A DNA stretch of 64,000 nt from Myoxocephalus aenaeus (Eukaryota; Chordata; Actinopteri; Perciformes; Cottidae). Positions within the stretch are counted from its first letter, which is position 1. Every line of letters begins with the position of its first letter. Positions 1-15,183 of this stretch are shown here, in pieces. The position numbers were made by a program, and so were the translations under genes. Below the pieces are notes generated by a model, which saw only the letters and a list, made by a program, of their open reading frames with translations, did no database searches and had not been told where the DNA came from. The stretch lies in the NCBI GenBank assembly GCA_038501785.1, contig JBAMJR010000196.1, positions 873,501 to 937,500 on the forward strand, in the 5' to 3' direction.

Positions 1-274
1 CTTCGGCCAGTGCTCATTTTCACTGAGCAGAGCCTGAACGCATCACAATGTAACTCCATATGGCTCTCCCTTATAACAGCTGTTTGTCTCAACTTTACCA
101 ACGCCGCTGACGACTTAAACACAGATTTGTTGTTCACACGTTTCATATTATATGACTTTCGTCAGTAAAACTTTTTTCTAACATTCCGATGGTTAAACTG
201 TGAAATTAATCCGGAATCAGGACACCGTAGATATTGTAGCTTCTTCAGTTCTCGATCGTTACTTTGACGTTCAC

Positions 275-418
275 CTCGGAGAGGTAGACGTGGATGCTGA
301 GCGCCTCCTGCAGGAGCTTCCCCTGCCTCTCCGCCTCCATCAGCAGCTCCTGGTGGAGACGCTTCAGCTCCTCCAGACGCTCCTGGATGTCGTGAGACGC
401 AAAGTGACGACCTCTGAC
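275..418 (-). CDS. sptbn5: sptbn5 e54: repeat 25 helix C to repeat 26 helix A start
   Basis: FASHDIQERLEELKRLHQEL, then KLLQEALSIHVYLSE. 144 bp. Last exon in the window; the donor gtgaac leads to exons left of position 1. Confidence 0.9.
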
Positions 419-2571
419 CTGAGAGGGAGGGGGGAGAGAGACTGTGACTCATTGTTTCCTTCTTTACATCACAAACAGAAGAGTTTCAATAGCGAGTGAT
501 GGCTCCTCACCAGACTATGCCCCGCCTTCTGAACGGCCTGGACCAATGGGGCACGGCCTGAGATCTCCTGCGACACAGCCTGAAGAAGCAAAAGTAGGAA
601 GTTGAACCTGTAGCTTGTTCAAGGGGCTTTGAACAAATTTGAACAAATGGGGAATTTCGGGAAGATTTATGGAGCTCGCAAAATAAAAAATCCTTAAAAT
701 TGTTGCTTATTGTCACTAAACACACATTCTCATTAGCAGTGCACACAAGAGACACATAGTAAAATAAAAAATAAAGTAATATAAATAAACAGTAAATCAG
801 TCATAAAAAACAGTAAAGAATCCACAATAACAATATTATATATACAGACAGAATAAAATGTATAAAAAAATAATATTTATATTGCACAAATATTAGTCGT
901 TATTGCGTCACACGAGCGTCCGCACTACCTGGTGTCTGTGGAGCAGCTGCTGGGTGCCGCTCAGCGAGCTCCCCCAGTCTGCAGCAGTGATGGAGGGCAG
1001 CCTGTCGCTCAGCCAGGCCACCTCCTCCTCCAGGTCCCTGGAGAACTGGAACAGGACCTGCCAGGCCTCCAGGGTTTCCCTCCGACTCTGCAGGGGCTCC
1101 GCCAGACTGTTGTACCTGACGGAGTCGAGTTAGAAATAATAATTTAGATAATTTCCGAAATAAGTAAAGTTTACCAGAAGAAAAAAAAACACAAATAAAA
1201 TAAAAAATAAAATACATATTAATATTTTCTTAGATTGTAAATTCACAAGCTTAAAAGTTGGTGAGAATAACGTCTGCAGTAAGTGATGTCATCAAATCAC
1301 TTACTCATTCACTAATCAGATTCATCAATTAGGATTTTTTGTCAGATTTTAGCCCAAAATCACTAAAATGATCAACAACATTCGACTTTCTCTCAAAATA
1401 TTACCAATGTAAATATTATACTTTTGACTGTACAACATCTCAGATGTACATATTGTACTACATCTCAGAGGTACGTATATATTGTACTTTTTACCTCAGA
1501 GGTACATATTGTACTTTTTACTGTACTACATCTCAGAGGTACAAATTGTACTTTTTACTGTACTACACCTCAGAGGTACATTTTGTACTTTTTACTGTAC
1601 TATCTCAGAGGTACAAATTGTACTTTTTACTGTACTACAACCCAGAGGTAAATATAGTACTTTGTACTCCACTGCACCTCAGAATACTTCCTCTACGACT
1701 ACTTATCAGACCTGTTGATGGTGTGAGCCACTCTGATCTGGATCTCCTCAGCCAGGAAGTTCCCCTGAGAGCTGAAGCTCTTTGCCGTCTCCACCAGACC
1801 CTGTGAGGTTATAAAATATAACACATGAACCGAATGCACATCGTCCCTCAGGAGTCCTCATCAGGAAGGAGACGCCGTGCACCTGAATCCGGTCCCTGTG
1901 TCCGTCCACCTCCTCCTCCAGACTCTGCAGAGCCTTCAGCAGCCTGTTGACGGACGGCAGGTCGCTTCCACAATCCTCATTGGTCAGCTCTCTCTCCACC
2001 GAGCCCACGCACTGCTCCATGTCATCCAGGGAGCGCTGGAACTGCAGCGCCTGAACACAATGAACACGGCATTTGAAACCCGTTGTGGTTGCGAGCGTCT
2101 CGTCTGCACACTTTTTTTTCAACAAAAAGTTTCAACAGGAGTTTGGTTTATCTGCAGTAGATGTTTACTTTAGGATCGGAGGTACAGCACTGGTTACTGC
2201 TTGCCATGATTTTAACTGTTCCAAAGTCAACGTAAAACATCATGAAGTATCTACAAATAAAAAACATGTGTGTGCGTGTGTGACACTTTAGTAGCACTTA
2301 GCTGGCACTTACTTATAGCACTTTGTAGTTTGGGTTTCTTTCTTGATTCTTGTTGTTCTGAGTTTGTACTCATGGTTGAATGCACTTATGGATAAAAGGG
2401 TCAGCTAAATTGAATGTGTGTGTGTGTGTGTACCTGGTAGGCCTGCTGCAGTCTGGTCTTCTTCTCCTTACAGTTGTGGATCAGAGCGTCCCAGCTGTCC
2501 GTCAGCTCTCTGACACGAAGTCCAACCTTCACTTTAGCTGATCGACACTCAGACAGCAGCTTCTCTGCTTC

Positions 2572-2615
<44 letters not shown>

Positions 2616-3395
2616 GTACTTATGCTGTGTTCACACCAAACGCGGCTCGAATTTGACGCGCGAGTAGATTACATGCAAAGTCAATGCACAGACATAATAG
2701 GTTGCGAAAAAGCGAATTTTCCGGCTGGCGTTGCGAATGATGCTTTTGACGTTGAAAGTTGAAATTTTCCAACTCTGCCGGAAACAAAAATCGCGTGACG
2801 CTGAGTCAGCCAATCAGCGTTGAGAATCAGTGTTGAGAAGCTCCGCCCGTCATCACTGCCGTCTTGCCGTTGCTGAATCAAACTGCTGCTGGTCTGCTGC
2901 TGAAGTAGCGCTTGTAGCGGCCGTCATTCAGACGCTGTTGTGGGACTACGGATAATATTATGAACCCAGACACGATGGAATTTGATGTTCCGATGTATGT
3001 GGAATTTACACAATAAGTATAAAGCAGAACTAGTGGTTATTTCCATGGTGGATGGCAGAAACGGTAACTGTTTTTATGTAGATAAGCCAGACGCAGTTCC
3101 TGGAGGAGTCGGTGAAATTCACCGAGCTGTGTGCGGCTACAGATGGTGTTATGAACCCAAACACGAGGGCGTTTGTTGTTCCGACATTTTTGGGACTTCC
3201 AAGTATAAAGCAGAACTAGTGGATATTTCTTCCATGGTCGATAGCGGAAATGATAGCTCTTTTCACGGAGATAAGCAACGGAGATAAGCCTGTGTTTGGT
3301 GTGAACACACTTTTATTGTCGAGTGAGTAAACTGACGCGGTAAACGTTTGGTGTGAACGCAGCATAACACCAGTCATTATGCCGAACAATATACA

Positions 3396-3429
<34 letters not shown>

Positions 3430-6400
3430 CTGGATTAACTCACCTTGGTGAGCGAGTCCACTCTGTAACGGTTAGCGAGGATCTCGACCTCGAAGCTCTG
3501 ATGTTTCAGCAGTTTGGCCTGAAGGTTGGTTGGTTCCCTCCAGCTCTCATCCAGCGCCACAGCGTTACGCTCGTTCAGCCACACACACACCTGAGGACAC
3601 ACACGTTTACTACACACGTTCACCACACACACACACACACACACACACAGACCAAACACCTCCAAAGATGGATGTGTTGATGAACGTGGCATTTTGCACA
3701 TTCAATAGACACATTCATAAACACAGTAGACTAGAGTCCAGTAGACTAGAGTCCAGTAGAGTCCACTAGACTAAGTTACAGTAGAGTCTAGTAGAGTCCA
3801 GTAGAGTCCAGTACCTGGTAGCTGCTGGACAAGAACTGCTGCAGCTTCAGTGATCCATCCAGAGCTTTGTGACGAGATCTGCTCTGCTGCTGCAGCTGAC
3901 TCCTCCTACAGGCAGACAGACAGGTGAGAAAGACAGACAGATTTTTAATAGCTGAATCTCTTCTCAGACTTCTGGGAACTTCAGTTAAACTCTGGATCTG
4001 TTTTCTTTAGAAACAGAGCTGTGATGATGTCATCGCCTCTCGTCACCTGACGGCGAGCGCTCGGGTCTTGACTGCGATGTTGTCAGCGTCGTAATGTTTC
4101 TGTTGGATCATCTTCTGGACCAGTTTCTCCACATGGTCCAGCTGGTCCACCTGAGCCTCCAGAGTCTCCTCGAACTGAGCCTGCTTCCTCTGCAGAGTCT
4201 CCACCTCCGTCACCGAGCTCTGCACCGGAGGAGGAGGAGGAGGAGGAGAAGCTGAGTTGGTTGTTCTTAAATCAATTGATCTGTTCCACATCACATGAGG
4301 GTTCTTACCCCCAGGTCCTGGTTGGAGAGGAAAGCCTCCTTGTTGGTGAACCAGGTCTCACATTGTTCTACAGAGACCAGGAAGACCTGCAGGAGGGAGA
4401 CACATTAACCTGCTGATGAGCTGGCCGAGTAATTTATATAATGTTTGGTATTTTATTGACTAAAAACGTAACTATAACTATACATGTCAGATACATGAAG
4501 TGGTGGAGAAGTAGAAGGTAACATAAAGTCAAAAAAGTAACTCTAATTTGTGTTTAAAATCTCAAAGACATGTATGTATTGAGCCAACTAATGAAAGTAT
4601 TGTAATATTTTTATATTTGCAGTATCACGATCAAACGCGAACCAAACCTTTCTTACTGCTGCACCTTCACAATAAAAGCATAGACTGACTTTTATTAAGA
4701 AGGAGCCAGAGGAAATGCAACCCATTTGACCCAAACCTTGCAGATCTGCTCTGTGGAGCAGAAATCCAGATTTAAATGTACATTGTCATGTTTTGAAGTA
4801 TTCCCCTCACCTGCAGGGTACGGGCCTGCTCCAGCGTGGTGATGCGGTTCATCCAGGCTCGGTCCAGTCCGGATTTGGCTTCCTCCAGCTGCTTCAGGGC
4901 CTTCTGGATCTCTGCCTTGGAGCCGTGACCCGACCGGATCAGACCCAGACCGAAGTCCCGGACGGAGTCGATGCGCTCGGCGCGGGCGTCGATCTCCGTC
5001 TGGGAGCGCGGTGACATCCAATTTACTGCGTTAACCCGGGTACGCCACAGTACCACACACACAGTACCACACACACACCGGACCGACACCGCTCACCTTC
5101 CAGTCCTGATGCTCCACGATGAGCCGGTCCGCCTCGGCCCTGCTCTTGGGAAGGCCTTTCTCTGCCATCTCGCTGCTCTGTTTGAGGCTCCAGTCCAGCA
5201 GGAGGCGCTGGTTGGCTTTGAACAGCTGCAGCTGGTGGGCCTCCTGCAGCTTCTCCTTCCTGAACAAACAACGTGTCACGTGAGTCCGCGTCGCACTAAC
5301 CGGCTGGATTATTAAATTCAGGATGGATTTTAATGATGTCACATAATGTATTTAGGTGGTGGCTCTTATCTCCTCCCTTTAAATGACAAGAACTCAAATT
5401 TACTTGAGTTTAACTAAATCTAAACTGCTGCTAATGGAATGAAGATAGAAGATAGAACTTTATGGATCCTGAAGGAAATTATTGTTTGATCAAAGATTAC
5501 AACAGGATAAAAACTAAAAACATAAAAGAACAGCAGTAAGAGGAAGGTAAATAAATGAAGTAAACAATTTAACTAAATTGAAAAAGTTAAATTACAACAG
5601 CAAAGATTAAATATATATTGAGTATAAACTAAAAATATAATAGATACAGTCAGGTCCATAAATATTTGGACATTGACACATTTTTCATTATTTTGGCTCT
5701 GTACACCACAACAATGGCGTTGAAATGAAGTGCTTTAAGTGCAGACTTTCAGCTTTAATTTGAGGGTATTTACATCCAAATCAGGTGAACGGTGTAGGAA
5801 CTACAACAAATGTATAAGTGGCCACCCCGTTTTTAAGGGACCAAAAGTAATTGGACAAATTAATATAATCATGAATCTAATTGTAACTTTTAATACTTTG
5901 TTGAAAATCCTTTGCAGTCAATGACAGCCTGAAGTCTGGATTCCATAGACATCACCAGACGCTGGGTTTCGTCCCTGGTGATGCTCTGCCAGGCCTCTAC
6001 TGCAACCGTCTTCAGTTCCTGCTGGTTCTTGGGGCATTTTCCCTTCACTTCAGCAAGTGAAATGCATGCTCAATTGGATTCAGGTCAGGTGATTGACTTG
6101 GCCATTGCAGAACATTCCACTTCTTTGCCTTAAAAAACTCCTTGGTTGCTTTCTGTATATTTCTAATAAAATAAATATAATGGATATATTTCTAATAAAA
6201 TACATATAATGGATATATTTCTGATAAAATAAATATTATAGATGTATTTCTAATGACATAAAATATTATAGATATAAAATATATAAATAATAAGAATAAA
6301 ATAAAATATAATTATTGTATTTATTTTAAATGAAACAGTTTATAAGAAGTACCAATAATAATATATTAATATTGAGCAGGATATTGTCAATGAATTCATA

Positions 6401-9400
6401 TTGAGCATGATATTGTCACTGATATAGAAAAGTAATATATATTTTGCACATCACCTGAGTTTCACCTCCTTTTCTAGAGTCTGCAGAGCTTTCTGGACCT
6501 CCTTCTGTTTGTTCTTCAGCTTGTCGCTCATCACTGATGACTTCAGGTGCTCCGACGCCTCCTTCTCCAGGGCCTGAGGAGAGAGAGAGGGAGGACGGAG
6601 CCGCCTTAACTGTTTAAGATGTCATAACCCAATGGCTTCTGGTAGACGCTGAAACAAGCCCCAACGCTCACCTTTGACCTCTCCTGGATGACGCCAGCCT
6701 CTCGCTCAGTTTCCTTGTGACGTCTGATCAGGTTCTCCACGCTGTCCACGTCGAAACCACAGTCCTGCCCCTGCAGCAGCAGCATCTGCAGAGACAGAGG
6801 ACGAACTTCACGTTGGTTCGGAGGATTGCACGTGTGGTTTAACCCTCTGAGCCACAAAACCCATCGGCGGGATGGAAAAGCATGTTTTATCGAAACAATT
6901 GCCAAAACTACACCGTTTAACACAGAGAGAGTCTGTAAAGATGGCAGATTTTCATCTTTCTGGCGGTCCCTAAACACATCGTGTGTGACAAACGCTTACG
7001 TCAGAAATAGCAGCCAAAACTAAGCTTTTTGTAAAATATATTTTATTCTACGTGTCTCATTTAAAAAATCTCGCCACAAATAAACCTTTTACCTTCACTA
7101 GATTCCGTAAAAAACATTACATTCTGAGCTCCTCACTGAAACTATGAATTGATGATTGATTCATCTGAGACCAACAGTCATGTGACAATCAATCTATGAA
7201 ACTTTGACTGAACTTCAGGCTGCTGAACACAGAGAGGAAATATGTAAATAGTTTCATATAAACTGTTGGATATATAGATTCTATTTTTTTTTTTATAAAT
7301 AGAGGAGCAGGATTTTATTTTGAAGTGACAATCAAGACCACTGAGAGAAGAATGCGACGCCCAGAAACAGCTTTGGGGTTCAGAGGGTCAAAGGTGGCCT
7401 CACGTGACTGACCTTCCCGTTGGCTCTGTCTCTGACCTCCTCCAGCTCTCTGATGAGGGCGTGGACCACCAGCGCCCCCTCCAGCTTCCTCTTGTAATTG
7501 TTCAGATCTCCGTGAAACTTGCTCCACCTGGAAGAGACAAAACTCTTTTAGCCTTTTAAAAACCAATCCCCCCAAGGGGGGCAGACTGAGTGATTGTTAT
7601 ATACAACTGTAAATCATAGGTTGTTTTATGATTTTTTTTAAATAAAAGCCCCAAACTGCTGTATTTGGATGTATTGAACACCATAAGTAATATACAAGGG
7701 AAATATATGGTTTGGTACATGAGAAAATTCAAATGGCATTCAAATGGCCCAAATGGGCCCCAATGAGACCTCGCCTGATTTTCTGTACTAAACCCTCTCT
7801 AACTTTGTTCTGCTTCACTTTATCAAAGTCAACCTTTGCAGAGAGAATGTTCACATATTGTGCTATGATTTGGGTTAGAGTTGGACCTTACAGCTGCATC
7901 ATTTCAAAGAAATAATCATCCTGAAAATGCTTTTTTTCTAGGCGGACCTGAAACCTTTTAATTTTTTTTTCTGTGTGTCATCTTCATTTACTCTTAACCA
8001 GTAACATATAGACTGATGTTTACACATCTGAACAAAAGCTCATATGTGTATATTATAACACCACAATTATTAAAATACGCCTAGAGGTTGCAGAAATACA
8101 CCCTTTTTAGTTTGGGTATGCAAATTTCTAGCAGAGACCTAAAAATAGGTTGGTTTTCAGTGAAACCCAGAGGGGAAAGCACAGGTGAGATCCGGAGCGG
8201 GCGTCACCTGTCGTTGAGCTGCTGTCTCCTCCGGCGGACCGTCACCAGTTCATCGGCACTCTGTCTCTTCTCCAGTCGGGCGGCCAGTCTGTTGATGGCT
8301 GTGATGTGGGCGTCGTCCACCGTCACGTCCTACAGACACAAATCCTCCGTCAGTGTATTTATATCTTGAAGCCGTCCTACTCGTGTATTCTTACGTTAAC
8401 CAGCTTCTATTAGAGATGGGGCTTTGGTTCTAATCCCAATAATTATTTTTGTTTGATCATGTCTGCTCATGTGACGCTTCCTTCTTTCCTGGCCTGCTCC
8501 CGTTTGATGCATTACATTTGTGTTACTGCATCAAGCTGTAAATACAAACTCAACACATCGAGTATCGGCTTCAAATGAAAAACACCTCCAGAGTTTCCTT
8601 TTTCCCTCACAAGACCTTTATTTGTAGCAACATGCACGGTTCCCCCGACGGTCCTTCAGATTTAGACACTAACATCAGGTGGCACTTGCACTTTACTACA
8701 AAATAAAAGCATGACTGGGACATAACAACATACACTCACAGTGACTGAAAAAGGAAAATATCACTTAAATTGTAAAAAATAGCATAATTATTAATATGCA
8801 TTGTGCAGAACGGCTATTAACACTGCCAAACATTAAGATGACAATTTTAATGTAGATTATTGTACAAATTGAATTGAACTGAATTTCAAGATAAAAGTAA
8901 AGATGAATAGTATCTTGATTTCCAGCTGAAAGATTCTTAAATTTTCAAGGTCAGAAGCAATATAACTATTGATTTAGACTGAAATACATATCTGCGTTAT
9001 AGACAAGCAGAGTGGCATGATGGGTTAGGGTTAGGCCATTCGCTTTACTACACAGTGGATTATACTGCAGTATTTTTTACATGAGGTTAGAAGTTGTGTA
9101 CTTACATTCGAAAGTAAAAGAGGAAGATGTTATTAATACAACCGCTGCATGTGATTTTAGAGGCACTTATTAAAAGGGAAAGATTCTATACATTCTTACC
9201 CCGTCTCCAGTTCCCCTGAACTCGCCGAGTTTCTTCAGCAGCTGAACTCCATGTTCATAATCTTTCCCGACATCTCCAACATTCACCATCACCTCCTGCA
9301 ACAGAGAGGTCAGAGGTGAATGTTACACACTGAAAATACTCTTAAAATACACTGACACAATGTAATCACACATAATGTATACACACATTTTAAACATTGT

Positions 9401-9501
9401 ACACACACTAATAACACACTGAAAACTGTGTAAAAACACAGATAACACACTATACATACACTATAAATACACATTGTAAACACACTATTAATACACATTG
9501 T

Positions 9502-9537
<36 letters not shown>

Positions 9538-12500
9538 AGCCTCCTACCTTGTGTCGGATCCAGGCCTCCACCTCCTCGACTTTCTGCAGGAACTCCAGGA
9601 AGTCCCTGTTATCTTCCAGAGCTTTCCCTCGGGAGGCAAGGGCCTTCTTCAGCTCCTCCCAGTGAAGCTGCAGGGCGGCCGCCCTCCTCTTCACCTCCTT
9701 GGACCTCTGGTGTCGTAGGGAGACCAGCTCCTCCCCGGCCTGCGCGCACACAAACAAGAAACAAGTTTTTAGATGTTTTCGAAGCAGCAAAAGATTCTTT
9801 CAGAGAGAAGTGTCTCGTCTCACCAGCAGCACCGAGCCGATGATCGCTCCGTGAGCCAGGATCTCCGCCTCAAACACCTGATGCTTCTGCAGGAGCTTCA
9901 TCTTGGCCTGCAGATTGCTGAGGTCGGCTTTACCGTCCTCCGCCATCTTCTGCATCCGCTCAGACACCCACTCCTCCGCCTGAAGGAAAGACGAGGACAG
10001 AGACCATCAATATCAACAGAGAGACGGGCTTTCAGATCAATAAAGTTATTGGTCCCGGAGTGAGACGTCCTCGTCTCAAACCTCCTCTCTATGTCTCTAT
10101 GTCTCTCTGTCTCTCTGTATCTCTGTGTCTATGTCTCTTTGTCTCTCTGTCTCTTTGTCTCTATGCCTCTATGTCTCTTTGTCTCTATGCCTCTATGTAT
10201 CTTTGTATCAATCTCTTTGTCTCTATGCTTCTATGTATCTTTATATCTACCTCTTTGTCTCTCTTTCTCTTTGTCTCTCTGTCTCTATGTCTCTATGCCC
10301 CTATGCATCTTTGTCTATTTGTCTCCGGCTCAGTCCAGCTCGAGACTCACTTCATGGCAGAGAGGAGACAAAGATCCAAAGTGTTTCTACATGTGACTCC
10401 AGTCGATGCTGAGAACTCTGGTCGTCTCAAACTCAATAAAAGCCTCACAGGTAAAAGCAGCAGGTAACGTTAGTGATGTCATACGGAGTCTGATCACAAG
10501 ATAAGGGATAATCCCTGAGATCATTGATGAGCTGAGGATGGAGTTTAAAGATTGTGTTGCTGCACAAGAAAAACTGTCTTGTCTTTTTTCTCACAAAATA
10601 ATTTCAAAGAACCAATGAGCAGCATTGATAAGAGTACTAGTATTGATAATAGTATTGACACTATTATCAACACAGAAGGAGATACCCTGGATCGATCAGT
10701 CGGTTACCTCTGCAACGTCTCGGTTGAAGATGCACAGCATCCTGGAGAGCTCCAACTCCTCCCTGCGTTTTACAGACAGCTCCTTGATCCTGTCGCGTCG
10801 CTGGAGGAGGGCTTTGAGTCTGGTTTGGACCCGCCCGCTCTTCTCTCTGCTCAGCTGCTTCTTCAGCCGCTCAGCCAGCTCCTTCAGAGAGGAGAGCTGG
10901 AGCAAACAGAGGGCAAGGTCACCGGGAAAGGTCAAGGCCTCAACGTAACACGACATTGACGTACTCTCATTGCTTTTATCTATATTGGAGTATTTATGTA
11001 TTTTATTGAATAGTATTGTGATGTACTGTAGTGTTTGCTGTTGAATTGTACCGATAATATTAGGCCACTAAATTATAATAACCTGCCCAGGGACTACAGA
11101 TGAAATTTAGCTCTCTAGCTAACATCGAGGTGGAAACTGAAATGTTGATTAATGTTCCGTCTAAACAGTTTATTCAAACTTCTACGTCTTCTACAACTTC
11201 AGTGGCCTCCAGGTTTACATCCGTAGGACATCGTGCTGCGTATGACATCTTTGTTATCAGTTCAGGACTGAGACCAGGGCCCCGTTCCTCGTACGTGGTT
11301 CAACTAAGTCGATCAAATGTCCTATTATCCATCTTAAATTACCCCGATGATTGGAGTCAGGCTAACTCGGTTTCTCAAAGGCTGAGTCGCGCTCAAACAG
11401 TCTCGTTAATTCGAACCAGACGTCAGTCATCAGGATAATTGCGCGTGCCCGTCTGCTTCAAAAGGGGGAAGCATTGATCACTGAAACCATGATGTTCTAA
11501 CAGTACAATGGCAAATAAACTCAAAGGAAGAGCCTCTTTTTTCTTCCCTTACGAGCAGGAGATGATCATGAACGCATATGAGGAATTCAAGACCATAATC
11601 ATGGCAAAATCTAACACTGCCACCGCTGCGAAGGCTAGACATAAGCATGGCAAAATATCGCAGAGAAGTTAAATGCGTAAGTGTTGGGAAAAGGTATCGG
11701 CTAAGTTTAAGTGCCTCATCACCCCGATCAATCAGATTATATTTATTTAAATGTGCCTGCTGGCAGTAGGCTTAATGGAATGCATCATCGAATGAGATCT
11801 TGCCAGCGAAAATAATTATCTCAACTCTTTCAGAATAAGTAGATAAAAACAAGTCCAAATAGTATCTAATTGATACAAATTAATAGATACCTATGAGGAT
11901 ATACACTACCGGTCAAAAGAACACCTAAATTTCTCCAGTTTTCATTGAAATGTACAGTTTAATTTCTTAATGTACTCTGAAATTAAAGCATAGAACAAAT
12001 AAACAATTGGAGATAACAAATAAATCATGGAATCATTTTGTTTAACAAAATGTAATCTACATGTTTGAGTCATTAAAGTAGCCACCTTTTGCAGATATAA
12101 CCGAACACACTCGTGGCATTCTTTCTACAATGGAAATCAAATATTGTTCAGAAAGTTTTTCCCAACACTGTTGCAGAAGTTCCCACACATGTGTTGCACT
12201 TGTAGGTTGCATTGCTTTCACCCTTCTGTTCAGTTCATCCCAAACCAGCTGGATGGGTTTAAGTCCAGAGACTGTGCTGGCCATTCCATGATTTGAAGCC
12301 TACCGTCTTGTTCTTTTCTTCTAAGGTAGTTCATAGCATGGAGGTATGTTTTGGGTCATTATCTTGCTGTAGGATGAACCCCTGACCAACTAGGCGTATA
12401 CCAGAGGGTATTACACGGTGCTGCAAAATGCTGTGGTAGCCATTTTGGTTCAGGGTGCCAGTCACTCTGTGCAAGTCGCCGACTCTGGATCCAGCAAAAG

Positions 12501-15140
12501 AGCCCCAGACCACCACGCTTCCTCCTCCATGTTTTACAGTTGGTGTAACACACGAGGAACTATGGAGCTAAATCCAGGTCATATGTTTTGTTCATTTGAA
12601 AAAAAGATTTGAACCTGAAAAATCAAGTTTTATTGTTGAACTTTGAAAAATAATATATTTTTTCTGTTTTCAGTAACATATTTTATATTTTCATCTTTCA
12701 CTCTTTTTTTTTTTACAGTTTCAAATATTTTTTTTCAGGTTCAAATATTTTTTCAGGTTAAAATTTTCTTTTCAGATTCAGATCGTTTTTTTTTCAGGTT
12801 CAGACTTTTGGCCCAGATCTGGCGTGGGGGCGTGGTTTCAACTGCAGGGGTGTGGTCTCATGAGTGACAGGATTGGCAGTAAACTAAATTGACACCAGTG
12901 ACACAGTTATGTTTAGCAAGCTGTTTTAGGCCATACTTGGCATGAATGACAGTATAAGAGCAATAAACTATGCCAGGTTGTGCCGTTCAAAAACAACACT
13001 ATAATATCTGACGTTTCGCACCACTGTGAACACAGCGTGTCCCTGCGATGCGTCCGGTGTGTGAGATGAACTGGTTTTGAATTAACTGGTTTATTATTTT
13101 TGCGTGAGGCAGATGTTCTGCTGAGACTATAAACAGATCAGTTTGCTGTAAACTTCACTACCCGACCGTGAGGCTGTCTTTGAGCCGCCGAGGACACGTA
13201 GCGAGGACAAGAGTGAAAGTGAAAGTTGGTGGTAGGTGCCGATGCCTATTCAAAACACTCACGTCAATAAATCCTTTACAAAACGCTGTTGTCTGTCATA
13301 TATGTGTATTATATATTTATTAATCTGATGTCAAGTTGATGCCTGTCTATGCATTCATGCACCTGTCAGAGAAATATAGTGAAACACCGCGGAGAGGTCG
13401 ACGGTCAGCTGTGGAAATATGATCCTCACAGATTAACTTGTGATACAACACTGTGCGCTGTTTCACATCGCTAACGTTTCATATTAAAGACTACGGACTT
13501 TCATCTCTATCATCATAACGATAGTCTACCCTGTGCAGCACGCATTCATCCAGATTAAACATGATTTAACTCTCATTGTGTTACTATAAGGACACATTGA
13601 ATAACGAAAGTTACGAAGGCAACTACGGTTCTATGAATCCTGGATGACCGCCAGAGGCAGTGTTTCACACTGGATATGTTCAGTATCGCGCTTGAGCAGT
13701 TAGAGTATTTATAACAACAAAGTCACGTGTGACCTCGGGTGACTCCCAGCCGGGTATAACTTCCGGGGTCATCCCGAGATCGGTTCTACGGAATCTTCTT
13801 GCGAAATCACGAGATTTCGAGTCCTCCACGGGCCCACCTCTCAAGGTTGCCCTTGATGTGGAGACAATCCTTGTAGAATGGCACCCTACCCCGGATGTCA
13901 GGGCACGGCCGTTCGCTCTGTATGCACAGGCCCCGGTCTCCACTATCCAGTGGGACAGGCGCTGTTTAGAAAGGGCACAGCCCCTCTTAGGTCCGTCCTA
14001 AGACAATTAAACTGTCCCGACCACCGTATGCGGCTGTAGCTCAGGGGGATGAGTGGTCGTCCCGCAACCACAAGGTAGCCGGTTCGATCCCCAGTCCCCC
14101 CATAGCTCACATGTCGAAGTGTCCCTGAGCAAGACACTGAACCCTTAACTGCTCCCCGGGCGCCTCACAGGGCTGCCCACTGCTCCCTATCCAGGGATGG
14201 GTCAAATGCAGAGAAGAATTTCCCCAAGGGGATTAATAAAGTGCATGTTTCTTTTCTCTGTTTCTTTTCTTGCGATGGCCTTGACCTAGGTTTCGAGGAC
14301 CCGCACCGGGCACAGAAGCTCTGACTGTGCCAGCTGGATAGGCTGGTTGAGATACAAGCGTTCCCCCACCCCTGGGTATTGTAAGCCTGGGAAAGCAGGT
14401 CGTCTGCGACCCGACCTTGGGGGTCAAGGGTACCCGACAGCCGGCCTCAACTATGCAAGACGCAGTAGTCGGCTCAATGGTTGGCCTCAAGGCCCCATTT
14501 TGCCGCGTCCCTTATGGACGCCAGGGTTCGTCCATCTGCCGTAAGACGGGAGAGAGCACCTCTGGTGTCTCCCCCGCATGCGTGCAACTCCCTCAGAGGG
14601 GGGACAGAAAAGGTGGCAGGGGCGGGAATGTGCCTGAAGAAGGCATTGCCAGCGCCCTGCGGATGACAGACCCCCTGGAGTTGTCGACTGCCCCCGCCAA
14701 AGGGGTATGGCCCGAGGAACGGGAACCAGGCCCGGAAGTATGGGAGGGCCGCTCGCCACTGTACTCAGTAAAGAAATTGGCGGACGCTGCCAGTAACATA
14801 ATGTCCTTCTCTGGGACCGGCTCAGCCGCGGATGGGTCTGATGCCTCAGTCCTCTCCACACTGGGGCGGAAGGCAAGAGACCCTCTCTCGGGCTCGAGGC
14901 CAAGGATCATGGCCGTCTTCAGGCTGGAGAGGAGCCGCACAGGTCCCACAGCCAGCAAGGTTAAACCTAAGCACGAGTCTGAGGGGACCCTGCCCCCTAA
15001 TCGATGTGGATTACGAAGTCAGTCTGAGCGGGGCGCTCTGCTGACTGCTAGGCAGGGAACAGTAAGAGAGAGGGAGTGAGGACACTCTCCTCCCTAGTAT
15101 GGTAGCAGTAATTACTGGTGTCCTAGCAGTAAGCCAAGCG

Positions 15141-15183
<43 letters not shown>

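Noticed and set aside
200..499. Plus-strand open frames over the spectrin exons (here and at 932-1147, 1877-2173, 10552-10959, 25174-25641 and others)
   Set aside because: They are antisense shadows of high-GC exons; splice sites and repeat motifs are all on the minus strand.
1430..1690. CRISPR-like or protein-coding repeat
   Set aside because: Head-to-tail 37-bp minisatellite without spacers; open frames are due to the repeat's composition.
10060..10467. Leu/Ser/Cys-rich plus-strand frames
   Set aside because: Translation of a pyrimidine-rich octamer array.
14030..14101. Functional tRNA gene
   Set aside because: A and B boxes are present, but the sequence continues into a SINE body, and a paralogous empty site exists; the acceptor stem does not pair convincingly.
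14417..15079. 220-residue plus-strand frame as a gene
   Set aside because: It is antisense to the DIRS copy A gag region; the sense strand is minus, as shown by comparison with copies B and C.
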